Origin: Streptomyces sp. NBC_01255
GTDB taxonomy: Bacteria; Actinomycetota; Actinomycetes; Streptomycetales; Streptomycetaceae
Assembly (NCBI RefSeq): GCF_036226445.1
Contig: NZ_CP108474.1
Span: forward strand, 1,240,001-1,304,000
DNA: 64,000 bases
Reading direction: 5' to 3'
The stretch's first letter is position 1, and the number at the start of each line of letters is the position of its first letter. The notes below the pieces were generated by a model. That model was not told the origin of the DNA, did not search any database, and saw only the letters and a program-made list of their open reading frames with translations. The translations under genes and the position numbers were made by a program. Shown here one piece after another: positions 24,268 through 32,440 of the stretch.

Positions 24268-27200
24268 ATGAATGAGGCGTTGCCGCCGGCGTTGCTGGCG
24301 GCTCTGGCCGACGGCGCCGCCGGGGAGGCCGGACGCCTGCTGGTGGACGAACTAGCGCGGGCGCTGGCACAGGACCCGTGTGCCAGCGCAGGTGTGCTGG
24401 CTGAGGCAGCAGCCCAGCCCGACCGGCAGGAGGCAGTGCGTGCCTGGGGCGGCCGTGTGGCAGACCTACTTGTCGCCGATCCGCATCTCCCGCACGCCGT
24501 CGGGGAGGCCATGCAGCGGCATTCGCCGGGCAGCGTGGGGACCTGGTATCGAGGGGATCACATCGATTTCCGGGGCTCTGTCTTTCTAGGCGATGTGGTC
24601 GGCACGCAGGTCGTGATCCAGCAGAACGGGAACGCTGGGCCGGGCCCCTGGATGAAGCCCGCCGACTACCTCCGCCAGGTGAACAAGGGCTCGGTCTACA
24701 CCCACCGCTGGCGACTCGTCGGACGTACGCAGACGATAGAGAGCCTTGTACCGTTCGCCAGGAACGGGCAAGGAGACATCGCGCTCCTCGTCGGCCGGGG
24801 CGGGGTCGGGAAGACGAAAATCGTGACGGCCCTGTGCGAATCGCTGCGCGACGCAGAGCCCGCCCTCGAAGTACGAGTGCTCGGCACCGACTCCGACATC
24901 AGCTCCGGCGTGTTCAGGGAACTGCCGAGCGAGGGCAGTCTGCTGGTGATCGTCGACGACGCACACAACGACGCCCTTCCTTTGGAAAGGATCGTCTCCG
25001 GAGTCCGGAACGCCAACCGCTCGGCCAACGTGCTGCTCTGCCTACGGCCTTACGGTATGGCTCATGTCCGCCGCGCACTGGGCCGTGCTGGCACGCACGT
25101 GAGCGACGCCACCCTGGTTGAGATCGGGGACCTGGAGTTCGACGACGCCGTCTCCCTAGCTGGCGAGATTCTGAACGAAGAGGTAAGACTCCACGCTCCC
25201 AGACTTGCTGCATCGGCACGGGATTGCCCGCTGTTGATCGTCACGGGCGCGGCGCTGATCAACAGCGGAGAGCTGGATCCCCGAAGATTCGAAGGTGACG
25301 AGCAACTCCACCTGGAACTTACCGACCGGCTCGCCGAAGCGCTGACGACCAATCCGGCAGCCGGTCAGGTGCCCCGTGAACTGCTTCCCGCCCTCGCCGC
25401 GTTCCAGCCTGTCCGGCTCGCGGAACCAGAGGTCCAAAGCTCACTGGCGGCCCTGACCGGGTTGCCGTTCGACATCTCAGCCCAGCACTTGGAGACCCTG
25501 GAGCAGGCCGGGGTGATCCTGAGGCACGGCACCACCGTGCGTCTGGTCCCCGACCTGCTGGGTGACGCCCTGCTGGTCAAGGCAGCGCGTCACAGCAGCA
25601 CAGGGCTTCCCACGGGCTACCTCGCCAAAGCCATGGAAGCCGGCCAAGGCAGCGCACTGGCCAACCTGGTGGTGAACACCGGCCGTGTGGAGTGGCAGCA
25701 TCGACAGGACATCGACTCTGGCGGACTGATCGAGCCCCTGTGGGAGGGGATCACTGCAGCGTTCCGCTCTGCGGACGCACGAGGTCGGGTGAGCCTGCTG
25801 GAGATCGTAGCGAAGGTTGCCTTCTTCCAACCGCGGCGGGCTATCGACCTGACTACTTGGGCGGTGGACAACCCCTGTGGCCCCGCAACCGCGGACGTCG
25901 GATTCGGATTGACCCACACCTGGACCAACACAGATGTGCGCTACGCCCTCGTTGCTGTCCTCCAAGCCGCTGCCCGTTCGCTAGAGGCCCTGCCACAGGC
26001 GGCCTCGCTTCTTTGGCGCCTGGGACGCGACGACCAACGCCCCCTGCATCAAAACCCCTCGCACCCGTTGCGGGTTCTGGAGGAACTGGCCAGCTATACC
26101 CGCTGGGGCCCCACCAAGTACCAGCAGGTCCTCGTCAGCCAGGTCGAGCGCTGGCTGACCCGATCACCCGATACTCCGTACGTTCATCAGCCGCTGAGCG
26201 TCCTGACCCCCTTGCTGGCCGCTGAAGGCCACGACGAGTTGTGGGCACCGGCCACCTGGGCCCTGACCTTTCGCCCCTACGTGATGGCCCCCACCAGCGA
26301 GGTCCTGGACATGCGCGGCTTGGTGCTGGACCTGGCGTTCGAGGAGCTGCGACATCCGCAGCTCGAACGCGCCTCGGCAGCCCACTCCCTTATCGGCAAC
26401 GCCTTCAGGCTGCCACATGGCAGTTTCGGATTGTCGGTGACGGACGCCATGCGTCAGCCATGGATCCTGCACCTCGCCAGCACCGTCGAACGTCTGCACC
26501 GGTTCATCCTTGAGCGCACCCTGCCACCAGCCATCCTGGTCGCTGTGCGCACCGAGTTGCGCTGGCTCGCGCGGCACGGCCCAGACGGCCTTCGGCGCCC
26601 CGCCATGGACCTCCTGAGCTCCATCCCCACCTCACCGGACAACGAACTCGCCCGAGCTCTGCATGGCGGACCGGCTGACCCGTCCGTCATTTCCGAGGTC
26701 TCGGACTGGCGCGCGGCGCAAGAGTCTCTGTTCCGAGATGTAATGGTCGCTCTGGCTGACTGGACAGACTATGAGATCGCCACGCGCATCGATGCTTTGC
26801 TGAGCGAGAACGAGAAGGTGTTCGGCCCGGATACCGGCCGGTCCCGGCCATTCATCTGGACTCTAGTCACCGATCGCCCGTCCGTCGGTGAAGCCATCTG
26901 TGAGCAGGCAATGGCTGCGCCCGAACGTCTGCCCGCATCGCTGGTGGCGGTTGCTCTCGCTGCTATGGGGCGCGCCGCTGGCGACCGCGCGGTCCACTGG
27001 GGTCGGACACTCATGAACTCAATGAACACCGAACTCACCCGGGAAGTGGCGCAGGCTTTTGGTAACCAGCGCGGTCGTGGCGATCTGCTAGGTGGCGAGG
27101 GTGAGCTGCTGCGGGCACTCGCCGCTCACGAGGACACCATCGTGCGCAGGGCCGCTCTCGGCGCCGTACACGCCATCGCCGCACAGCACAAGGACCTGGC

Positions 27201-28038
27201 CATCGAACTACTCACCACATCGCCTGCCGTCGAGACAGCGGACCTCGACACGTTCGCCATGGCCATTGCGGGCCCCCCGTTCAGCGCGCTGTCCTGGTCG
27301 GATCTCTCCCAGGACCAGCAGAAGGCATTCCTCACAGCCCTGGCCACGGCATCGGCCGTCGACAGCTACGAAATCGGACGCTTCCTTGCAGAACTCGTCA
27401 GCACCGAGCCCCTCACCGTCATCGAACTGCTCGAAGCCAGAGTCGAGTCCTCACCACGCCAAGCGACAGGCATGTACTCCCCTCTGCCCTTCCACTGGGA
27501 TGTGACACCGCCGTTCCGCGAGCACGACGACTTCCCTGCCCTACTGCGGCAAATCCGCGACTGGATCGCCGCCGAACCGGAATCCACGCACCGGCGCTTC
27601 TGGGGAGCCAACCTCTTCGAGCTTGTCGCAGGGCCCTATGACGCCCGAGTCACCGAGGTAATCGACGAGTACTTCCACGACAGTGACCCCGTGAAGATCA
27701 GCATTGCCGCGGACATACTGTCCAAGGCCCACAGGACGATTGTCTGGGACGTTGACTTCGTACGTAGCTCCCTGCGTGCTGCGGACCGTCACGGAGACGC
27801 CAGCCTGGAGAGAGTGAGGGACGCTTTGCACGCCGCCACCATCAGCGGAATGCGCTCCGGGACACCTGGCCAGCCCTACCCCGAGGACGTCGAGCAGCAC
27901 GCGAAGGCCACGGAGCTGGCCGACAAATGCGCCAGAGGCAGCGTCGAGGAACAGTTCTACCGCGGCCTCGCGGCCTCCGCCCAGCACCGTGTACAGCAGA
28001 AGACAGACGAGCTTCCTCCGGACGGCCGCGCCTGGTGA
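24268..28038 (+). CDS. STAND/NLR-like ATPase with N-terminal amyloid-like signalling motif
   Basis: 1256 residues. Residues 1-85 are a helical Ala-rich region. Residues 96-112 are GDHIDFRGSVFLGDVVG, matching the phosphorylase-like effector's C-terminus (14 of 17 identical, with different codons). The NTPase follows: Walker A LLVGRGGVGKT (about 172-182) and Walker B LLVIVDDAHND (about 227-237), with CLRPYGMAHVRRALG as a likely sensor region. The remaining ~800 residues are helical repeats without a named family, probably the ligand-sensing superstructure. ATG at 24268 follows gagagagaagcgg. Predicted role: cytosolic sensor that oligomerises on a trigger and templates the effector. Third gene of the divergent locus. 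Confidence 0.82.
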   Translation: MNEALPPALLAALADGAAGEAGRLLVDELARALAQDPCASAGVLAEAAAQPDRQEAVRAWGGRVADLLVADPHLPHAVGEAMQRHSPGSVGTWYRGDHIDFRGSVFLGDVVGTQVVIQQNGNAGPGPWMKPADYLRQVNKGSVYTHRWRLVGRTQTIESLVPFARNGQGDIALLVGRGGVGKTKIVTALCESLRDAEPALEVRVLGTDSDISSGVFRELPSEGSLLVIVDDAHNDALPLERIVSGVRNANRSANVLLCLRPYGMAHVRRALGRAGTHVSDATLVEIGDLEFDDAVSLAGEILNEEVRLHAPRLAASARDCPLLIVTGAALINSGELDPRRFEGDEQLHLELTDRLAEALTTNPAAGQVPRELLPALAAFQPVRLAEPEVQSSLAALTGLPFDISAQHLETLEQAGVILRHGTTVRLVPDLLGDALLVKAARHSSTGLPTGYLAKAMEAGQGSALANLVVNTGRVEWQHRQDIDSGGLIEPLWEGITAAFRSADARGRVSLLEIVAKVAFFQPRRAIDLTTWAVDNPCGPATADVGFGLTHTWTNTDVRYALVAVLQAAARSLEALPQAASLLWRLGRDDQRPLHQNPSHPLRVLEELASYTRWGPTKYQQVLVSQVERWLTRSPDTPYVHQPLSVLTPLLAAEGHDELWAPATWALTFRPYVMAPTSEVLDMRGLVLDLAFEELRHPQLERASAAHSLIGNAFRLPHGSFGLSVTDAMRQPWILHLASTVERLHRFILERTLPPAILVAVRTELRWLARHGPDGLRRPAMDLLSSIPTSPDNELARALHGGPADPSVISEVSDWRAAQESLFRDVMVALADWTDYEIATRIDALLSENEKVFGPDTGRSRPFIWTLVTDRPSVGEAICEQAMAAPERLPASLVAVALAAMGRAAGDRAVHWGRTLMNSMNTELTREVAQAFGNQRGRGDLLGGEGELLRALAAHEDTIVRRAALGAVHAIAAQHKDLAIELLTTSPAVETADLDTFAMAIAGPPFSALSWSDLSQDQQKAFLTALATASAVDSYEIGRFLAELVSTEPLTVIELLEARVESSPRQATGMYSPLPFHWDVTPPFREHDDFPALLRQIRDWIAAEPESTHRRFWGANLFELVAGPYDARVTEVIDEYFHDSDPVKISIAADILSKAHRTIVWDVDFVRSSLRAADRHGDASLERVRDALHAATISGMRSGTPGQPYPEDVEQHAKATELADKCARGSVEEQFYRGLAASAQHRVQQKTDELPPDGRAW

Positions 28039-28079
28039 AGGCTAGGGAGTGCCTTTCCGATCATTGGACGCAACGGCTT

Positions 28080-28250
28080 CACCAAACCCGCCCGCGGCTT
28101 CGCCCAAAGAGAGGACGGCCTTCGTGATGCCGGTGACCAGGTAGGTAGCGGTAGACGGTCGCGATGCCGATTTGGCAGCCGGCAGCATGCTCGACGCAGG
28201 TGTAGCCAATCGGCCGTCGGCCACCAACTGACGCGGCAAGATGGCGGCGT
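28080..28250 (-). pseudogene. Possible IS5-type transposase remnant
   Basis: On the minus strand one frame gives VEHAAGCQIGIATVYRYL and another gives the segment after it. This resembles the helix-turn-helix part of IS5-family transposases (xxLAxxFxVGxATVYRYxxE). Frames are broken and only ~170 bp remain. No inverted repeats are seen. It fills most of the space between the STAND gene and the HTH-caspase gene. Confidence 0.4.
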
Positions 28251-28314
28251 GGGCAGGGCCGCCCCCGATGGCAGAATGAAGATCAGGACGCCACGAAGGT
28301 ACGGGGGGTGGAGG

Positions 28315-29781
28315 GTGTCGGCACGGGCTGACCTGTACACGGAATTGCGGGGACTCCGGGAGCGAGCGGAGCATGCTCGGCGCGGTCACGGCGAACTGGT
28401 CGGCCTCGACTCTGTGGCCATCGAGGCCCTGGCCCGCGGACTCCCCGGGGCTCGGGACCTCAAGGCACACCGCATACAGGACTGGGCGCCTCCCCGGTAT
28501 TCCGAGTGCCGCGTTCCCCCACGAACCCGCACGCGCGAAGCGCTCGCCGTGGTCACCATATGGAAGGAATGGGCGGGCGAGGAGCTGAACGAGGCGGAGT
28601 GGCTGAAGCTCCTGGACCAAGCTCAGAGCGAGAGCGCCGAAGAGGACGCCGCGATCAGGGCGACATCTCCGGTCGCCCCGCCGCCGGTATCCGAACGCAG
28701 CGTAGTCGCTCCCCCGCCCCCGTGGGCACCCAGGTACGCGGCAGCCCCGCCGCCGCGGGTGTCCGGGCGCCGCGTCGGGGGTCCTCCGCCCAGCCCGTCA
28801 CCGGAACCAGGCGACCAGTTCGGGCCTTGGTTGGCACGGCAGTTGCGACGGTCCGGCATGACCCAATCGGATCTGGCCGAGCGGCTGGGCGTGACCAGGG
28901 CCGCAGTCAGCGCATGGATCACGGGCCGTGCGGTCCCACGGCAGGAGACCCTCCAGCACATCGTCCAGGTACTTGAAGGGGCGGCCCCTCGGGACCCGGC
29001 ACTGGCAGTCGAGGAGGGTCGTACGGCTCCGGCGGGCCTGCGGCAATTCGACCCTCTGGAACGGTGGAGCACCGGTGCCGCGGTGCTGATCGGCGTTTCC
29101 GACTACACGCACCTGCCCTCCGTGCCCTCCATCAAGAACAATCTGTCGGCGCTCACCGAGGTGGCACTGACGGGGCTCGGGATCCCGCCCGACAACGTGC
29201 ACACTCTGGAGAATCCCACGTCGGCGGCACAGGTACACGAGAGGATCGACCTCGCCATGGACGCCGCCGATCCTCTCTCCGGCGGTCTGTTCATCTACTA
29301 CGCCGGGCATGGATGGACCGACCCCCGGAACGGACGCCTCTTGCTCGGTCTGGTCGACTCGAACCAGCACAAAGCATGGACCGCTATGGAGTTCGACCGG
29401 ATCCGCGAGCAAGTGGCGGACTCCCCGGTCGGCTCGCGACTGCTGGTTCTCGACAGCTGCTACAGCGGGGCGGCGCTCGACACCCTTTCCGCGGGCCTGA
29501 GCAGCGCCTCACAGATCGAGGGCACGTACGTGATGACGTCCTCCGACGCCACCAACGCGTCACGCGCTCCACGCGGCGACCACTTCACGAGCTTCTCCGG
29601 AGAGATCATCCGCTCACTGACCGACGGAATCCAGGGCGGTCCGCCGGTGATCAACGCGGACGCCCTTTTCCGCCATGTGCGGGCCAGTTGCCAGGAGCGG
29701 GGCTGGCCCGTGCCGTCGCGACAAATCGGGCGGGACGGAGACCACATGGAACTCATGGTCAACAGATGGGGGCAGTCATGA
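28315..29781 (+). CDS. HTH-caspase protein
   Basis: 488 residues from a GTG with GGGGGG upstream. Order: a helical N-terminal domain (about 1-100), a Pro-rich linker, a full XRE-type helix-turn-helix (MTQSDLAERLGVTRAAVSAW, about residues 182-215), then a caspase-like peptidase (about 240-480) with the catalytic His in LFIYYAGHGW and the Cys in LLVLDSCYSGAAL. The fusion of a DNA-binding domain to a caspase is uncommon. It overlaps the downstream EACC1 gene by ATGA. Kaur, Burroughs, Iyer and Aravind described caspase plus EACC1 pairs in bacterial ternary conflict systems. Substrate unknown; it may also repress its own operon. Confidence 0.85.
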   Translation: MSARADLYTELRGLRERAEHARRGHGELVGLDSVAIEALARGLPGARDLKAHRIQDWAPPRYSECRVPPRTRTREALAVVTIWKEWAGEELNEAEWLKLLDQAQSESAEEDAAIRATSPVAPPPVSERSVVAPPPPWAPRYAAAPPPRVSGRRVGGPPPSPSPEPGDQFGPWLARQLRRSGMTQSDLAERLGVTRAAVSAWITGRAVPRQETLQHIVQVLEGAAPRDPALAVEEGRTAPAGLRQFDPLERWSTGAAVLIGVSDYTHLPSVPSIKNNLSALTEVALTGLGIPPDNVHTLENPTSAAQVHERIDLAMDAADPLSGGLFIYYAGHGWTDPRNGRLLLGLVDSNQHKAWTAMEFDRIREQVADSPVGSRLLVLDSCYSGAALDTLSAGLSSASQIEGTYVMTSSDATNASRAPRGDHFTSFSGEIIRSLTDGIQGGPPVINADALFRHVRASCQERGWPVPSRQIGRDGDHMELMVNRWGQS

Positions 29782-30158
29782 CCGACGTCCAACTCCGCAT
29801 CGCCACGGAGGCCGGCGCGAAGGTTCCGGACGGGCTCCGGACCTTCCTCGCCCGGGACGCCGAACTGCGCGGCGTCGGTCGGGCCCGATGGACTTCGGAG
29901 GCACCCAAGGAAGACACGCTCGGGGACGCCCTCGACGTTCTGACGCTGGTGGTGACCAGCACGCTTGCCCTGCCGTCGGCGATCGAGGCGGTCAGACGAT
30001 GGTGCGGAACCCGTGGCACTACGGAAGGTGTCGACATTCGCCTGGGATCCCAGAGGATCACCGTCACCGGGACGGAGGACCCCGCGGAAATCCGGCGCCT
30101 GGCTGATCTGCTAAAAGCGGCGTACCCCGAGAGCACACCCGGGGACGGTAGTAGGTAG
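29778..30158 (+). CDS. EACC1 (effector-associated constant component 1) family protein
   Basis: 126 residues. Layout: a short N-terminal strand region with FLARDAELRGVGRARW, then TLGDALDVLTLVVTSTLALP, a helix IEAVRRWCGTRG, and a C-terminal VDIRLGSQRITVTGTEDPAE. It matches the EACC1 family, which accompanies peptidase effectors in ternary conflict systems. Its start overlaps the caspase stop by four bases, so the two proteins are made together in fixed ratio. It probably links the caspase to a trigger or membrane. Its biochemical action is unknown to me. Confidence 0.8.
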   Translation: MTDVQLRIATEAGAKVPDGLRTFLARDAELRGVGRARWTSEAPKEDTLGDALDVLTLVVTSTLALPSAIEAVRRWCGTRGTTEGVDIRLGSQRITVTGTEDPAEIRRLADLLKAAYPESTPGDGSR

Positions 30159-30203
30159 CCCGCCTTGTGAACAGCGTGGCTGGATCCGGCTGAACAACCG
30201 AAT

Positions 30204-30243
30204 CGGGCCGAGGGCCAGGTCGATTGACCTGACCCTCGGGCCG
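30204..30243 (+). terminator. Hairpin terminator after the caspase-EACC1 operon
   Basis: 18-bp stem with two mismatches and a gatt loop (cgggccgagggccaggtc against gacctgaccctcgggccg), 46 bp after the EACC1 stop. It separates this operon from the decayed integrase. Confidence 0.75.
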
Positions 30244-30300
30244 TTGGTGGCACTATCGGACTGAGCGCGACCGGGTGGGAACACCCCACCACCCGCTTCT

Positions 30301-30640
30301 CCCCTGGTCCTGCACTGGCCGCCGTCGCCGGAACGTCAAATCTGGACCGCGGACGAGGCCGCTCGTTCCCTGGCACAATGCCACCAGGCCGACGGCCTGC
30401 ACCGGGACGACGTCCACCTCGACGAGGGCGTCCTCTACCTGGGTTCCACACCTCTACCGTCGACAACACCACACGCAAAGCCCGGTCGCGCATAAGCCCG
30501 GTCGCCATCTCGCCCCACGCCGCCGCGCTCCTCCGGCATCGGGGGCGATCCGCGCCATCTCCCCGTCGCGACCGCCACGATCCGTTTACCGGGCTCGCTT
30601 TCTGCCGACTTGAGGGCCGCCGCTCGGACCACACCTGGCA
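30301..30640 (+). pseudogene. Decayed second tyrosine integrase fragment
   Basis: PPSPERQIWTADEAARSLAQ and DDVHLDEGVLYLGST match, with small changes, PPSPERRIWTAQEAARFLGH and DDVHLDEGVLYVRCT of the intact integrase at 32441-33841. About 24 residues with the first catalytic Arg are deleted between them. A frameshift follows, after which ISPVAISPHAAALLR and DPFTGLAFCRLEG continue in another frame. The 5' and 3' parts are absent. It records an earlier integrase of the same family, so the island is composite. Confidence 0.8.
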
Positions 30641-30964
30641 CGCGCGCTCACATTCGCCGAACAGGCGTGGAAGCTGACCCACGCGCTAAAGAGGAGTCAG
30701 CTCCCACCCGTAGACCTGCCAGGTTTCGCCGGCGGAGAGTTTCACCCCGGCATCGATCCGCCTCCGATCCGGCAAGGGCCGCGCGCGAGCTGCGAACGCG
30801 GTGAAATCTCGGAGACGGGCCGGTCACCCATTAGGAAACCTGTCGCCGCCTGGGCTCTCTCAACACTTCCAGTCCTGAATCTACAGCTAACCGAATCGAC
30901 GCTTCAGAGACGACAACCGTGCCATCAATCGCCACGTTCATCGCGGACTGAAATCGACCTAGCT
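30641..30964. other. Intergenic region, nothing recognised
   Basis: 324 bp between the integrase fragment and the 3' end of the next minus-strand gene. The right half is noticeably more A/T-rich than the surroundings. No coding frame, RNA gene or clear hairpin is seen. Confidence 0.45.
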
Positions 30965-31597
30965 CTAGATATCTAGTCGATCACAAACAATCCGAACGGC
31001 ATCGCGCGCCGATTGAGGAAATCCAGGAACGCCCATGATGGAGAATTGAGCGCACCACAGGACTCCCTGAAGCCGAAGGAACCCACTTTTTGCGACCATT
31101 TGGAACGATTTTGCTGGATGGCTCCCGTGCGCCTTTTCCATCCGCTCGACAGCTACAACAACATCCTCGACACCACCGACAAACCCATCACCGTGATTTG
31201 CAATTCGCATCCTTCCCACATCAGCCGAAAAGACAGCTGCGCCCGCTTCAGGGTACCCAGCAAATCCAGGATGGAACCAACCCATATGGCAGTCAGATTT
31301 CAGTTCCGCCTTCCAAACATTCTCCACCCCTACCCAAATATCCCCTTCGGGCCACTTATTCACACTCGCGAGGCCAGCGATGCAGAGTTCCGGAATGGTA
31401 TCGATCAGCGAGAACTCCGCTGCTGCCACAAGCAGCTGACTGGCCGACTGGTCGACTGACCTCTCCCCAGTCTTTACTGGCCTCGAAAATTCCTCCTCGC
31501 AGAACTGGTCAATTTCTTCACACGCCGCCGAATCAAATCGGAATCTGGTGAAGCTATCGAGCGCATATCGAACTTCCGATTCTGCGACGCCATCCAT
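30965..31597 (-). CDS. Hypothetical soluble protein in a two-gene A/T-richer operon
   Basis: 210 residues, starting MDGVAESEVRYALDSFTRF. Acidic N-terminal half (FDSAACEEIDQFCEEEF), a central LLVAAAEFSLIDTIPELCI segment and a C-terminal half with five of its eight Cys or aromatic clusters (GVLWCAQFSIMGVPGF). No signal peptide or membrane helix, and no family recognised. Base composition and codon use are clearly less G/C-rich than neighbours, indicating recent transfer from a lower-GC source. It starts 11 bp after the membrane-protein gene, so the pair is one operon, possibly effector and partner. Confidence 0.6.
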   Translation of the reverse strand: MDGVAESEVRYALDSFTRFRFDSAACEEIDQFCEEEFSRPVKTGERSVDQSASQLLVAAAEFSLIDTIPELCIAGLASVNKWPEGDIWVGVENVWKAELKSDCHMGWFHPGFAGYPEAGAAVFSADVGRMRIANHGDGFVGGVEDVVVAVERMEKAHGSHPAKSFQMVAKSGFLRLQGVLWCAQFSIMGVPGFPQSARDAVRIVCDRLDI

Positions 31598-31608
31598 TTC
31601 TCCCAGCC

Positions 31609-32184
31609 CTACTTCCTGGCCAGCATGTCGGAAACGACACAGGCAAGCCCATATGTGAGAGACAAGAGGGAGGTGTTCAAAATGAACCCCGCGACCAGTT
31701 CAGCCCGACTTCCCACAACACCAGACGAGGTGACGATGAAGAGGATGATACCTACCACCATGCTCACACCAAGGGAGACCAGGCCGACTTTCATCGAAAG
31801 CGAAGGCTCTTCGGTTCTGAGCGACGTGAAGATTAGGCCGATCAATACGCCAACGACAGTAACGATGAAGCGAGCGCCGCCTGCCACGGTCTCGGGCGTG
31901 CCCTCGCTGCGCGGTGCCCCATCTGTTCGACCGGCAAGATAGATCCTGTGCCAACCGATGTATGCACCGTAATAAGCAAGGACGATCACGGCGAAGCATC
32001 CCGTAGCCCAGCGCAAGGAAGAAGCGAAATGGTTAGACATGATCATGCCGAACGCGATCCACGAAGCGCCGATCCAGATCGCCCAGAAGAGGTGCTGCAG
32101 AAACCCGAGCTTTTGATCCAGAAGGAGTTGGTCAACCGAGGTGCCCATAGCTCCGCTCGCATCAGGCGTCGGCTCGCTGGTCAC
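31609..32184 (-). CDS. Hypothetical membrane protein, partner of the adjacent orphan gene
   Basis: 191 residues from a GTG with GAGGGG five bases upstream. A short cytoplasmic head (TSEPTPDASGAMGTSVDQLL) is followed by about five membrane helices (first near LFWAIWIGASWIAFGMIM; last two near VSLGVSMVVGIILFIVTSSG and LNTSLLSLTYGLACVVSD). No transporter or channel signature is seen. Like its downstream partner it is less G/C-rich than the flanks. Membrane protein plus soluble partner inside a defence-loaded island fits a sensor/effector or toxin/immunity pair, but nothing in the sequence decides this. Confidence 0.6.
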   Translation of the reverse strand: MTSEPTPDASGAMGTSVDQLLLDQKLGFLQHLFWAIWIGASWIAFGMIMSNHFASSLRWATGCFAVIVLAYYGAYIGWHRIYLAGRTDGAPRSEGTPETVAGGARFIVTVVGVLIGLIFTSLRTEEPSLSMKVGLVSLGVSMVVGIILFIVTSSGVVGSRAELVAGFILNTSLLSLTYGLACVVSDMLARK

Positions 32185-32440
32185 GGTGGCCCCTCTCGAC
32201 ACTCGGCTCCCTCTCAGAAGCGTGTACCGGCAAAGGCCCGGCCGCGACCGATCCAAAGCGTCTGGGTGAAACACCACCCTTACCCGCTCCCACGCCCGCA
32301 GTCCCTCCCACAGGGACCGCAGCCCTGGCGCACAGACAAGGCAAATTCGCTGGTCACGACCTCTCTGACGGGCGTGGTGGTCACGTGTGGTCGCACGCTG
32401 AGGATGTCAGGACCTTCTCCGCCTCGTGGAGGCGATCACC

